Shown in pieces: positions 33,976 to 41,995 of a DNA stretch of 64,000 bases. The notes beneath the pieces are model-generated. The model was not told the origin of the DNA. It saw nothing but the letters and a program-made list of their open reading frames with translations, and did no database searches. Position numbers and translations under genes: made by a program. Positions within the stretch are counted from its first letter, which is position 1. Each line of letters starts with the position of its first letter. The DNA is taken from the NCBI RefSeq assembly GCF_900168115.1, contig NZ_FUZC01000004.1, forward strand, positions 1 through 64,000, read 5' to 3'. Origin of the DNA: Salegentibacter salinarum (lineage in GTDB: Bacteria; Bacteroidota; Bacteroidia; Flavobacteriales; Flavobacteriaceae).

Positions 33976-35940
33976 ATGAAAAAATTCTTACTTGCTATTT
34001 TTATAGCACTACCGTTTATGTTTATGAGCTGCAGCAGCGATGATGATGCAGTTGATTCCGATGGCGATGGTGATGACTTTGAAGGTGAAACAAAATCTTT
34101 TGAACTTTACTCTGTTGCCGATCCTGCAATTTCAGGTACAGCTACTTTTATGGAAAATGAAGATAACAGTACCACCGTTGAACTTGAATTAGACGGAACT
34201 CCAGATGGAGGAATGCACCCGGCACATATTCATTATAATACAGCTGCTGAAGGTGGAGATATCGCAGTTTCTTTTGAACCTGTAGATGGATCTACCGGGA
34301 TGAGTACTACTACCTTTTCTACTTTAGATGATGGAACAAGTATTACTTATGAAGAAGCTATAAATTTTGATGGATATATCAATGTGCACATTAGTGCCGA
34401 CGATCTTGGTACTTTGGTGGCACAAGGAGATATCGGTGAAAATGAACTTACCGGAGAGTCTAAAAACTACATGCTTGAAGAAAGAGCGGTAGAAGGAATT
34501 TCCGGAAATGTAATGTTTCAGGAAAGAGTAAATGGTGAGGCTTTGGCAACTATTATGCTTGAAGGAACTCCAGAAGACGTTGAGCATCCGGCACACATCC
34601 ATATGGGATCTGTGGTTGAAGCACCTGGAGATATTGCTTTTACCTTTACTCCGGTTAACGGAGCAACAGGAATGAGTAAAACAAATGTAGCTGCACTAGA
34701 CGATGGTACTGCATTTATGTATAGCGATGTTCTTGATTACGATGGATATGTAAATGTACACTTAAGCGCAGATGACCTTGGAACTCTAGTTGCTCAAAAT
34801 GATATTGGCGGCAACGAACTTACCGGTGAAACTAAATCGTACGAGCTTGACCAAAGAGCTGTTGAAGGAATTAGTGGAACCGTAATGTTTGAAGAGCGTG
34901 TAAGCGGTGCTGCACTCGCAACTATAATGATAGATAATACTCCTGAAGATGGAATGCACCCTGCACATATTCATATGGGTTCTTTTTCTGAAGGTCCCGG
35001 CGATATCGCATTTACTTTTAACCCTGTAAACGGAGCAACCGGAATGAGTATGACTCAGGTTGAAATGTTAGACGACGATACCGAATTTGGTTACGAAGAA
35101 GTGCTGAATTACGACGGTTACGTTAACGTTCACCTTAGTGCCGAAGATTTGGGAACTGTTGTTGCACAAGGAGATATAGGAGCAAATGAATTAACCGGAG
35201 AAAGCAAAACCTACGAATTAGGTGAAAGAGCTGTTGAAGGAATTAGTGGTTCTGTAATTTTTGAAGAAAGAATGAGTGGAGAAGCTTTGGCTACTATTAT
35301 GTTAGATGGAACTCCCGAAGATGGAATGCATCCGGCTCATATTCATATGGGAACTGCATCTGAAGGTGGTGATATTGCCTTTACTTTTAATCCGGTAAAT
35401 GGAGCAACCGGAATGAGTATGACTCACGTAGGAATGCTTGATGATGATACAGAATTCGGTTACGAAGATGTATTAAATTATGATGGTTATGTAAATGTTC
35501 ATTTAAATGCAGATCAACTTGGAGTTATTGTAGCTCAGGGTGATATAGGCCAAAATGAATTAACCGGTGAATCTGCTTCGTATGATCTTGCAGGCGTAGA
35601 TGTTGATGGAATAATGGGAACCGCAATGTTTGAAGAACGTGTTAACGGAGAGACTTTGGTAACTATTATGTTAGAAGGAACTCCTGACGGTGGAACGCAT
35701 CCGGCGCATATTCACGTTGGATCTGTTGAAGATGCACCCGGAGATATCGCTATTTCTTTAAATTCAGTTGATGGCGATACCGGAATGAGTATGACCAATG
35801 TATCAGCTTTTGATGGGGAAGATGCAGATATGATTGACTATAACGGACTTTTGGAATATAACGGTTATCTAAATGTGCACTTAAGTGCAGACGATTTAGA
35901 AACCCTTGTAGCTCAAGGAAATGTTGGTTCTAATTCTTAG
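33976..35940 (+). CDS. Acidic surface lipoprotein with five CHRD-like repeats
   Basis: The product has 654 residues, with lipobox MSC at C19 followed by SSDDDAVDSDGDG, a surface-export signal. Five tandem units of about 120-124 residues start near positions 40, 161, 285, 409 and 532. Each contains (H)PAHIH followed by G-D-I-A-x-x-x-x-x-V-x-G and G-Y-x-N-V-H-L-x-A-D-x-L-G-T-x-V-A-Q. This is the CHRD domain pattern (chordin-type, also found in bacteria). Repeats 2-4 are closer to one another than repeat 5 is, pointing to recent duplication. It is probably a surface adhesion or scaffold protein; conserved histidines could bind metal. Confidence 0.85.
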   Translation: MKKFLLAIFIALPFMFMSCSSDDDAVDSDGDGDDFEGETKSFELYSVADPAISGTATFMENEDNSTTVELELDGTPDGGMHPAHIHYNTAAEGGDIAVSFEPVDGSTGMSTTTFSTLDDGTSITYEEAINFDGYINVHISADDLGTLVAQGDIGENELTGESKNYMLEERAVEGISGNVMFQERVNGEALATIMLEGTPEDVEHPAHIHMGSVVEAPGDIAFTFTPVNGATGMSKTNVAALDDGTAFMYSDVLDYDGYVNVHLSADDLGTLVAQNDIGGNELTGETKSYELDQRAVEGISGTVMFEERVSGAALATIMIDNTPEDGMHPAHIHMGSFSEGPGDIAFTFNPVNGATGMSMTQVEMLDDDTEFGYEEVLNYDGYVNVHLSAEDLGTVVAQGDIGANELTGESKTYELGERAVEGISGSVIFEERMSGEALATIMLDGTPEDGMHPAHIHMGTASEGGDIAFTFNPVNGATGMSMTHVGMLDDDTEFGYEDVLNYDGYVNVHLNADQLGVIVAQGDIGQNELTGESASYDLAGVDVDGIMGTAMFEERVNGETLVTIMLEGTPDGGTHPAHIHVGSVEDAPGDIAISLNSVDGDTGMSMTNVSAFDGEDADMIDYNGLLEYNGYLNVHLSADDLETLVAQGNVGSNS

Positions 35941-35965
35941 AACTTAAATGTTAATGTTAGAGTGA

Positions 35966-36001
35966 AGAACCCGGTCCCGATGAGGCCGGGTTTTCTTTTT
36001 T
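35966..36001 (+). terminator. Terminator after the CHRD protein gene
   Basis: AACCCGG pairs with CCGGGTT around an 11-base loop, followed by TTTTCTTTTTT. It lies about 25 bases after the stop at 35940. Confidence 0.9.
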
Positions 36002-36092
36002 CGATATTTTTTTTAACCTAAAAGTATATTGATCAGTCCATTGGATTTTAAAACATTTCAGTAGAAAAAAAATAAAATATTTCCTTTCAAAA

Positions 36093-36115
36093 CGCCCGAC
36101 TTCAAGTCGGGTTTT
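36093..36115 (+). repeat. Short palindrome CCCGACTT-c-AAGTCGGG
   Basis: An eight-base inverted repeat with almost no loop, followed by TTTTAT, lies 14 bases upstream of the trmH start. It may act as a small terminator for read-through or be part of an intergenic repeat; the short distance to the ATG is unusual for either. Confidence 0.5.
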
Positions 36116-36128
36116 ATAATTTTAGCCT

Positions 36129-36788
36129 ATGCAAGAAACCAGCCTTATAGATCATCTTGAAACATTTCTTACACCACGACGAATTGCTTTATTCGATAAG
36201 GTGATTGCAGCACGAACCAATCATTTTACTGTCGCAACGCAAGATGTTTATCAATTACATAATACCAGCGCGGTAATTAGGAGCTGTGAGATTTTTGGAA
36301 TTCAAAATGTCCACGTAATAGAAGAACGCAAGCCTAAGCGAATTGACCGTGAGATTGCAATGGGTGCCCAAAAATGGGTAGATGTCAACAGGTATTCCAC
36401 TTCAAAAGAATGCATAAAAGAATTACGAGCTAAAGGTTATCAAATTGTAGCCACCACACCCTATGGAGAAAGCACTGCCCTTAAAGATTTTGATATAGAA
36501 AAACCTTCGGCTTTTTTCTTCGGAACCGAAAAAGATGGTTTAAGCGATGAAATTTTGAATGAAGCCGATTGCAGATTAAATATTCCGATGTTTGGTTTTA
36601 CTGAAAGTCTTAATATTTCGGTTTCTGCAGCTATTATTCTACAGAGCATTACTTCAAGACTAAAAAGTAGTGAAATTAACTGGCAACTTTCTGAAGAAGA
36701 TAAAATTAAGCTGAAATATGAATGGCTAAAAAAATGTATTAAAAATTCAGATTCAATTATAGCGCAATTCAAAACAGAAAATCATTAA
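36129..36788 (+). CDS. trmH: TrmH-family tRNA/rRNA 2'-O-methyltransferase
   Basis: The 219-residue SPOUT methyltransferase shows motif 1 NTSAVIRSCEIFGIQNVHVI, motif 2 FFFGTEKDGLSDEI and motif 3 NIPMFGFTESLNISVSAAI, whose knot forms the S-adenosylmethionine site. The overall length and the N-terminal RIALFDKVIAAR match TrmH, which methylates the ribose of G18 in the tRNA D-loop. A related 23S rRNA target cannot be excluded. Its C-terminal helix is shorter than in E. coli. It is followed by a small membrane-anchored protein after 22 bases. Confidence 0.85.
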   Translation: MQETSLIDHLETFLTPRRIALFDKVIAARTNHFTVATQDVYQLHNTSAVIRSCEIFGIQNVHVIEERKPKRIDREIAMGAQKWVDVNRYSTSKECIKELRAKGYQIVATTPYGESTALKDFDIEKPSAFFFGTEKDGLSDEILNEADCRLNIPMFGFTESLNISVSAAIILQSITSRLKSSEINWQLSEEDKIKLKYEWLKKCIKNSDSIIAQFKTENH

Positions 36789-36810
36789 ATTAGTTAAATA
36801 TTTTTTTCTA

Positions 36811-37353
36811 ATGACCCTCTTTTTTTACCTACTTATAGCGTTTATCACTTTTATAGCTTTTCTGCACGCCTGGGCAAAGAAAAGGTATGACATTAGCCGA
36901 ACAATGGTGATCAATACTCCGCGCGACGTGGTTTTTAGCTATGTACGGCAGTTAAAGAAACATCCGCTTTGGGTGCCCTGGTTTGCAAAACATCCTGAAG
37001 CTGTTTTAAAACATAAAGGTGAAGATGGAAAATTAGGCGCGGCTATTTACTGGAAAAGTAAAAATAACGAAATAGGGGAAGGGCTTCAAAAGATTATAAA
37101 AGTAAAACACCCAAGAGTTTTTGAAACAAGGGTGTTGTTTGTGAAACCGGTAAAAGTTAGTATGCTTACTTATTTTGCGGCAAAAGAACTGGAACCGGGA
37201 AAATCTAAAGTAGTGTGGGGAATTCGCGGTAATTTACCTTTTCCGCTTTCAGTAATAAGCCTGTTTTATAGTGCCGATAAATTATTGGGGCAGGATCTTG
37301 AAAAAGGACTTATTAATTTAAAAACCAAAATGGAAAAAGGAGTAAAGGTCTAG
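36811..37353 (+). CDS. Membrane-anchored SRPBCC-fold protein
   Basis: This 180-residue protein has one N-terminal membrane helix (LFFYLLIAFITFIAFLHAWA) and a domain resembling START/SRPBCC (polyketide-cyclase-like) folds: INTPRDVVFSYVRQLKKHPLWVPW at the start, and a later FPLSVISLFYSADKLLGQDLEKGL helix. Such domains bind hydrophobic ligands or act as small lipid-binding modules. The specific role is unknown. Its 3' end overlaps the convergent gene by four bases. Confidence 0.7.
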   Translation: MTLFFYLLIAFITFIAFLHAWAKKRYDISRTMVINTPRDVVFSYVRQLKKHPLWVPWFAKHPEAVLKHKGEDGKLGAAIYWKSKNNEIGEGLQKIIKVKHPRVFETRVLFVKPVKVSMLTYFAAKELEPGKSKVVWGIRGNLPFPLSVISLFYSADKLLGQDLEKGLINLKTKMEKGVKV

Positions 37354-38096
37354 TTTCTCTGTAAAACCCTGTATTCTTCATAGCAGCCGCTTAGAGCATC
37401 TAAAATTTGCAGGTCGTTTGCAGATCTTAAAAAATCTTTAGAATAGCTACAGCGCTGTAAGATTTCATCAATTTCAACTTTATTAATCGGAAGTAGGGCG
37501 ATAAGAGTTTCCCTGTCAAATTTATTTCTAAGTAGGGTTCTAATTTCATCATCTTCTTTCATCTGCCTTAATTTTCGCATTTGTTTTGGTTTCTTACCAA
37601 AAATATTATGCATTAAATCAGCAGGATTAAAGATGGCTCCAATAGTTCGGGAAATGGAACTCTCTCCTCCTTCATAGCCGGAATTTAAGCCCGAAATACT
37701 ATAGCGGTTATTTTCATAAATAGGAATATTACGCGCATCAATTTCAAGATAACCGGTAAGTGTTACCGGTTTTAGAACTACCTCTTCCAAAGCAATTCCC
37801 AACTCGGTCATTTTAACCTTTACATTTCCATATTTAAGCCAGTCATTGGTTACCCTAACTTTTATAGGTCTAAACCCAAGATAGGAAAAATAGAGAGTAT
37901 CGTTAACCGTAGCTTGAAGTTCAAAAGATCCGTCTTCTTCACTAACGGCACCTTTAACCTGGTTTAGGTTTACAATATGAACTTTTTCAATGGGTTTGTC
38001 ATCGGCCGCATTCATAACGGTACCAGATACAACATCCTGTGAAAAGGCTTGGAGACTTAAAAAAAGTAGTAAAAAGGTAAAAAGGAATTTCTTCAT
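37350..38096 (-). CDS. Exported carboxypeptidase-regulatory-like domain protein
   Basis: The 248-residue product has a signal peptide (SLQAFSQ) followed by a CarboxypepD_reg-like domain: VSGTVMNAADDKPIEKVHIVN, then GAVSEEDGSFEL and DTLYFSYLGFRP. That domain is an N-terminal module of TonB-dependent receptors, but no barrel follows. The rest is a basic helical region with ERYSISGLNS-like and GAIFNPADLMHNIFGKKPKQ segments. Such stand-alone proteins are common in flavobacteria and have no known role. It is separated from the helicase gene upstream by a large inverted repeat. Confidence 0.75.
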   Translation of the reverse strand: MKKFLFTFLLLFLSLQAFSQDVVSGTVMNAADDKPIEKVHIVNLNQVKGAVSEEDGSFELQATVNDTLYFSYLGFRPIKVRVTNDWLKYGNVKVKMTELGIALEEVVLKPVTLTGYLEIDARNIPIYENNRYSISGLNSGYEGGESSISRTIGAIFNPADLMHNIFGKKPKQMRKLRQMKEDDEIRTLLRNKFDRETLIALLPINKVEIDEILQRCSYSKDFLRSANDLQILDALSGCYEEYRVLQRN

Positions 38097-38102
38097 AACA
38101 AT

Positions 38103-38163
38103 TGGCGCCTAAATTATAAAATACTTATAAAAAACAATGCCATAATTGAAAATTTAGGCGCCA
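38103..38163. repeat. Inverted repeat, 13-base perfect arms, 35-base loop
   Basis: TGGCGCCTAAATT (38103-38115) and AATTTAGGCGCCA (38151-38163) are exact complements, separated by an AT-rich 35-base loop. It lies in the 76 bases between the deaD stop and the next gene's start on the minus strand. It may terminate or attenuate transcription, or be a protein site, but there is no clean T-run. Confidence 0.7.
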
Positions 38164-38172
38164 GATGTGAAT

Positions 38173-39963
38173 TTAATTTTTGCTGCGTCTTCTTTTAATA
38201 GAGCTTTCAATGTTTTTGCTTCGGTTACCGGATTTTTTTCCTTTTCCCGAATCACCAAAACCTTCTGAACGCCTACGGCCACCACTTTTAAAATCTGGTT
38301 TTCCGCCGCCTTTGTTGAATTTTCCGCCTTTTCGGCCACCGCCACCGCCGCCACCGCGTTTTCCACGTCCGCCGGTATCAGTAGTTTCTTCAACATTTAT
38401 AAATCTACCTTGATGCTTAAAGTCTTTAAATGTGCTTAAAACAGTTTCGGTATTTTTTGAATCGGTATTAAAGAAGGAGAAGCTGTCTTTTACATCAACT
38501 TTGTAAACATCGTCACGACCAAGATCCAGGGTTGCTTTAAGGAAATCCTTTAAGCTCATCCAGTCGAATCCGTCTTTAGAACCTACGTTAATAAAGTATC
38601 GTGTAGAATCTCCAGAACCACCACCATCTGCAGGAGCGGATGGAGAACTTAATCCTTCAGAATTTTTATAATAATTGAAGAATCTGGTAAATTCTACAGA
38701 AAAGAATTTTTTTATAAGCTCTTCTTTGGTAAAATCTTCCAAAACTTCATTAATCCCGGGTAGATAAGCATCTATATCGTGGTTAATCTTAGTCTCTTTA
38801 ATATCGTTTGCCAGGTGAAACAACTGTACACGGCAAATTTCCATCCCATCAGGAATATCTTTTTGTTCGAATTTCTGCTGAATAATACGCTCTATACTTT
38901 TGATCTTACGCATTTCACTTTTGGTAACAATAACCATAGAAACTCCACTCTTACCAGCACGACCGGTACGACCACTACGGTGAGTATACGTTTCAATCTC
39001 ATCGGGTAACTGGTAGTTGATTACGTGAGTAATATCGTCTACGTCAATTCCGCGGGCAGCAACATCTGTAGCTACCAACATTTGAATTTGCTTATTTCTA
39101 AAACTTTTCATAACCAAATCACGTTGATTCTGGCTAAGGTCACCGTGCAAAGCTGCAGCGCTATAACCGTCTTCAATAAGTTTTTCAGCTACTTTTTGAG
39201 TATCTCTTTTTGTTCGGCAAAAAATTACTGAAAAGATATCTGGATTGGCATCTGCCAGTCTTTTTAAAGCTTCGTAACGTTGTCTTGAATTTACCAGGTA
39301 AAACTCGTGGGAAACATTAGATGTACCCTGGTTTTTAGATCCTACGGTAATTTCAATAGGAGTACGCATAAATTTCTTGGCAATTGTTGCAACTTCTTTT
39401 GGCATAGTTGCAGAAAATAACCAGGTATGCTTTTCTTTTGGAGTATGCGATAAAATGGCCTTAATGTCTTCAAAGAAACCCATATTAAGCATCTCATCGG
39501 CTTCATCTAAAACACAGTATTCTATTTTAGAAATATCTACAAGATTACGATTAATCATATCCTGCATACGCCCGGGAGTAGCTACAATAATTTGCGCTCC
39601 ACGTTCTATTTGACGTGCCTGGTCTGTAATGCTGGCGCCACCATAGATAGCAACCGGAGTTAGACCTTTTTCAAATTTCGCGTAATTCTTTATTTCGTTG
39701 GTAATTTGCAGGCAAAGTTCACGTGTGGGTGAAAGAATTAATGCCTGGGTATGCTTTTTACTTACGTTTATTTTCTGGATAAGCGGGAATCCAAAAGCAG
39801 CTGTCTTTCCTGTACCGGTTTGGGCTAATGCCACCATATCGGTATCTTCGTTTAATAAAACAGGAATCGCTTTTTCCTGTATCTCACTTGGGTCTGTAAA
39901 ACCCATTTCTTCGACTGCTTTAAGAATAGAAGGGTTTAAACCTAATTGTTCAAATTTGTTCAT
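38173..39963 (-). CDS. deaD: DEAD-box RNA helicase with RGG-rich tail
   Basis: The product has 596 residues with motifs Q (EIQEKAIPVLL), I (AQTGTGKT), II (VLDEADEM), III (FSATMP) and VI (HRSGRTGRAG), so it is an ATP-dependent RNA unwinding enzyme. A DbpA/CsdA-type RNA-binding domain follows near residues 445-525 (FINVGSKDGFDWMSLKDF). The last 65 residues are Gly/Arg/Lys-rich, typical of CsdA/DeaD-like helicases that act in ribosome assembly and cold adaptation. It may be the upstream gene of a short operon ending in the gene at 37350. Confidence 0.92.
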   Translation of the reverse strand: MNKFEQLGLNPSILKAVEEMGFTDPSEIQEKAIPVLLNEDTDMVALAQTGTGKTAAFGFPLIQKINVSKKHTQALILSPTRELCLQITNEIKNYAKFEKGLTPVAIYGGASITDQARQIERGAQIIVATPGRMQDMINRNLVDISKIEYCVLDEADEMLNMGFFEDIKAILSHTPKEKHTWLFSATMPKEVATIAKKFMRTPIEITVGSKNQGTSNVSHEFYLVNSRQRYEALKRLADANPDIFSVIFCRTKRDTQKVAEKLIEDGYSAAALHGDLSQNQRDLVMKSFRNKQIQMLVATDVAARGIDVDDITHVINYQLPDEIETYTHRSGRTGRAGKSGVSMVIVTKSEMRKIKSIERIIQQKFEQKDIPDGMEICRVQLFHLANDIKETKINHDIDAYLPGINEVLEDFTKEELIKKFFSVEFTRFFNYYKNSEGLSSPSAPADGGGSGDSTRYFINVGSKDGFDWMSLKDFLKATLDLGRDDVYKVDVKDSFSFFNTDSKNTETVLSTFKDFKHQGRFINVEETTDTGGRGKRGGGGGGGRKGGKFNKGGGKPDFKSGGRRRSEGFGDSGKGKKSGNRSKNIESSIKRRRSKN

Positions 39964-39983
39964 ATAAAAAATTAAATAAGCGG

Positions 39984-39991
39984 CAAAGGTA
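39984..39991 (-). promoter_or_regulatory. Candidate deaD -7 element (TACCTTTG)
   Basis: The minus strand reads TACCTTTG, a full match to TAnnTTTG, 21 bases upstream of the deaD ATG. No TTG at normal spacing was found, so this is a candidate. Confidence 0.4.
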
Positions 39992-40026
39992 CGGCTTACA
40001 TAGCAATATATACCTATCTACTTCTT

Positions 40027-40599
40027 TTATTTTGAAAGATAGGCGATTAGCTCTCTAAAGGCTTTCCCGCGATGACTTATTTCTGATTTTTCTCCCAGGC
40101 TCATTTCGGCAAAAGTCTTCTCAAAATCATTTGGTTTAAATACAGGATCGTAGCCAAAACCCTTTTCGCCGCGTGTTTCTTTTATTATTTCTCCTTTACA
40201 AATTCCGGTAAAGAGGTTTTGCCTATCGTTTAAATTTAAAGCAATGGTAGTTTTAAATTGAGCATTTCGGTTTTCTTTATTTTCTAACTCGCTAAGCAAT
40301 TTTCTGACATTTGCTGCATCATCCTTATTTTCTCCTGCATAACGGGCAGAGAAAACGCCGGGTTTACCGTTTAACACTTCAACTTCCAGCCCGGTATCAT
40401 CGGCAAAACAATCATAGCCATATCGGTTTTTCACGTATTCTGCTTTTAAAATTGCATTACCTTCTATTGTATCGGCAGTTTCGGGAATATCTTCCTTACA
40501 ACCAATATCGTCCAAAGACAGTAGTTTGATGTAATGTGGCAAAAGTGCTTTAATTTCAATTAGCTTATTTTTATTATGCGTAGCGAATACAAGTTCCAT
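40027..40599 (-). CDS. rdgB: RdgB/HAM1 non-canonical purine NTP pyrophosphatase
   Basis: The 190-residue product begins MELVFATHNKNKLIEI and contains FADDTGLEVEVLNGKPGVFSARYAGE plus RGEKGFGYDPVF and ISHRGKAF, the Ham1/RdgB signature. It hydrolyses ITP, dITP and XTP to monophosphates so that inosine and xanthine are not incorporated into nucleic acids. It is ten bases downstream of rlmH on the minus strand, so the two are probably co-transcribed. Length and motif set are standard. Confidence 0.93.
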   Translation of the reverse strand: MELVFATHNKNKLIEIKALLPHYIKLLSLDDIGCKEDIPETADTIEGNAILKAEYVKNRYGYDCFADDTGLEVEVLNGKPGVFSARYAGENKDDAANVRKLLSELENKENRNAQFKTTIALNLNDRQNLFTGICKGEIIKETRGEKGFGYDPVFKPNDFEKTFAEMSLGEKSEISHRGKAFRELIAYLSK

Positions 40600-40609
40600 A
40601 GATTGGGTT

Positions 40610-41083
40610 TTAGCGGTGGTGGTAGGGTTCGTTTTTCAAAATAGTGAAAGCACGGTATAATTGTTCGGTAAAAAATAATCGCACCATTTGGTGAGAGAAT
40701 GTCATTTGTGAAAGCGCGACTTTTGCATCAGCTCTTGTATAAACAGTTTTAGAAAAACCATAAGGACCGCCAATTATAAAAATTAGCTGTTTGAGGCCGC
40801 TATTTAATCGTTTTTGAATATATACTGAAAATTTTTCGGAAGAAAATTCTTTTCCATTTTCATCTAAAAGCACCAGGAAATCTGAATTCTGCACTTTAGC
40901 CAGAATTAATTCCCCTTCTTTTTCCTTTTGTTGATTTTCATCAAGGTTTTTCGTCTTTTTAAGGTTGGGAATAATTTCAATTTCAAATTTATTATAAAAC
41001 TGAAGTCGTTTTTTATAAACCTCAATTAGCTGTTTTAGCTCCCTATTATCGGTCTTTCCTATGCAGAGTAATTTTATGGTCAT
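40610..41083 (-). CDS. rlmH: 23S rRNA pseudouridine-1915 N3-methyltransferase
   Basis: The 157-residue SPOUT methyltransferase carries FLVLLDENGKEFSSEKF, IIGGPYGFS and a C-terminal LSQMTFSHQMVRLFFTEQLY motif, the pattern of RlmH. It methylates pseudouridine 1915 in helix 69 of the 23S rRNA. It is divergent from nadC, with about 50 bases between the start codons. Confidence 0.93.
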   Translation of the reverse strand: MTIKLLCIGKTDNRELKQLIEVYKKRLQFYNKFEIEIIPNLKKTKNLDENQQKEKEGELILAKVQNSDFLVLLDENGKEFSSEKFSVYIQKRLNSGLKQLIFIIGGPYGFSKTVYTRADAKVALSQMTFSHQMVRLFFTEQLYRAFTILKNEPYHHR

Positions 41084-41116
41084 TCGGTATATTTAACGCA
41101 GACTTTGCTACATTTA

Positions 41117-41124
41117 CAAAAATA
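41117..41124 (-). promoter_or_regulatory. Candidate rlmH -7 element (TATTTTTG)
   Basis: The minus strand reads TATTTTTG, a TAnnTTTG match, 34 bases upstream of the rlmH start codon in the narrow divergent region shared with nadC. A matching -33 TTG was not seen. Confidence 0.35.
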
Positions 41125-41134
41125 AGTATTGCAA

Positions 41135-41992
41135 ATGATCTCAAAAGAACAATTTGAAAAAGAAATAGATCTTATTATTGAAAATGCGCTTAGGGAAGAC
41201 GTTGGAGAAGGTGATCACAGCTCCTTAGCCTGTATTCCTGCTGATGCTAAAGGAAAAGCCAAACTCCTGGTAAAAGATAAAGGAATACTAGCGGGTGTAG
41301 ATTTTGCCCTGCAGGTTTTTGAAAAAGTAGATCCTGAATTAAAAATAGAAGTTTTTCTTAAAGATGGTAAAACCATAGAAAGGGGAGATGTTGCTTTTTT
41401 TGTTGAAGGGAGTTCACAATCAATTTTAAAAGCTGAAAGATTGGTATTAAACGCGATGCAAAGAATGAGTGCAATTGCGACAAAAACAAACACGTTTGTT
41501 CAAAAACTGGAAGGTACCAATACCAAGATTTTGGATACCCGAAAAACCACTCCCGGGATTCGCGCATTAGAAAAATGGGCGGTAAAGATTGGTGGAGGAG
41601 AGAATCATAGATTCGCATTGTACGATATGATCATGTTAAAGGACAATCATATAGATTTTGCCGGCGGGATTTCTAAGGCAATTAACAAAACTAAAGATTA
41701 CCTTAAAAGCAATAAACTTGATCTTAAAATAATTGTTGAGGCCAGAAATTTAAAGGAAATTGAAGAAATTCTTGAAAGTGAAGGTGTGTACCGTATACTA
41801 ATAGATAATTTTAATTATGAAGATACGCGTAGAGCAGTAAAGCTTATAAATGGAAAATGCCAAACGGAATCCAGTGGTGGAATCACCCTGGATACCGCAC
41901 GTAAATATGCAGAATGCGGGGTAGATTATATTTCCAGTGGTGCTTTAACGCATTCGGTTTATAACTTAGATCTTAGCTTAAAAGCAATATAA
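41135..41992 (+). CDS. nadC: Nicotinate-nucleotide pyrophosphorylase (carboxylating)
   Basis: The 285-residue product contains ILDTRKTTPGIRALEKWAVK, GGGENHRFALYDMIMLKDNH and GGITLDTARKYAECGVDYIS, all NadC hallmarks. It converts quinolinate and PRPP to nicotinate mononucleotide in NAD synthesis. The ATG at 41135 is preferred to a TTG six bases upstream. A YihY-family gene follows after three bases and is probably co-transcribed. nadA and nadB are not adjacent. Confidence 0.94.
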   Translation: MISKEQFEKEIDLIIENALREDVGEGDHSSLACIPADAKGKAKLLVKDKGILAGVDFALQVFEKVDPELKIEVFLKDGKTIERGDVAFFVEGSSQSILKAERLVLNAMQRMSAIATKTNTFVQKLEGTNTKILDTRKTTPGIRALEKWAVKIGGGENHRFALYDMIMLKDNHIDFAGGISKAINKTKDYLKSNKLDLKIIVEARNLKEIEEILESEGVYRILIDNFNYEDTRRAVKLINGKCQTESSGGITLDTARKYAECGVDYISSGALTHSVYNLDLSLKAI

Positions 41993-41995
41993 TGT

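Noticed and set aside
34324-34602. A minus-strand open frame inside the CHRD repeat gene
   Set aside because: It is a shadow of the repeated acidic coding sequence; the product has no family features and a similar shadow appears in another repeat.
33976-35940. CRISPR-like repeats in the CHRD gene
   Set aside because: The repeats are about 370 bases long and are coding in frame throughout, so they are protein repeats and not a CRISPR array.
38154-38413. Open frames in other phases over the Gly/Arg-rich tail of the DEAD-box helicase
   Set aside because: They arise from the biased GGN/CGN codons of that tail and are low-complexity (Ala- or Pro-rich); the helicase frame is complete and homologous.
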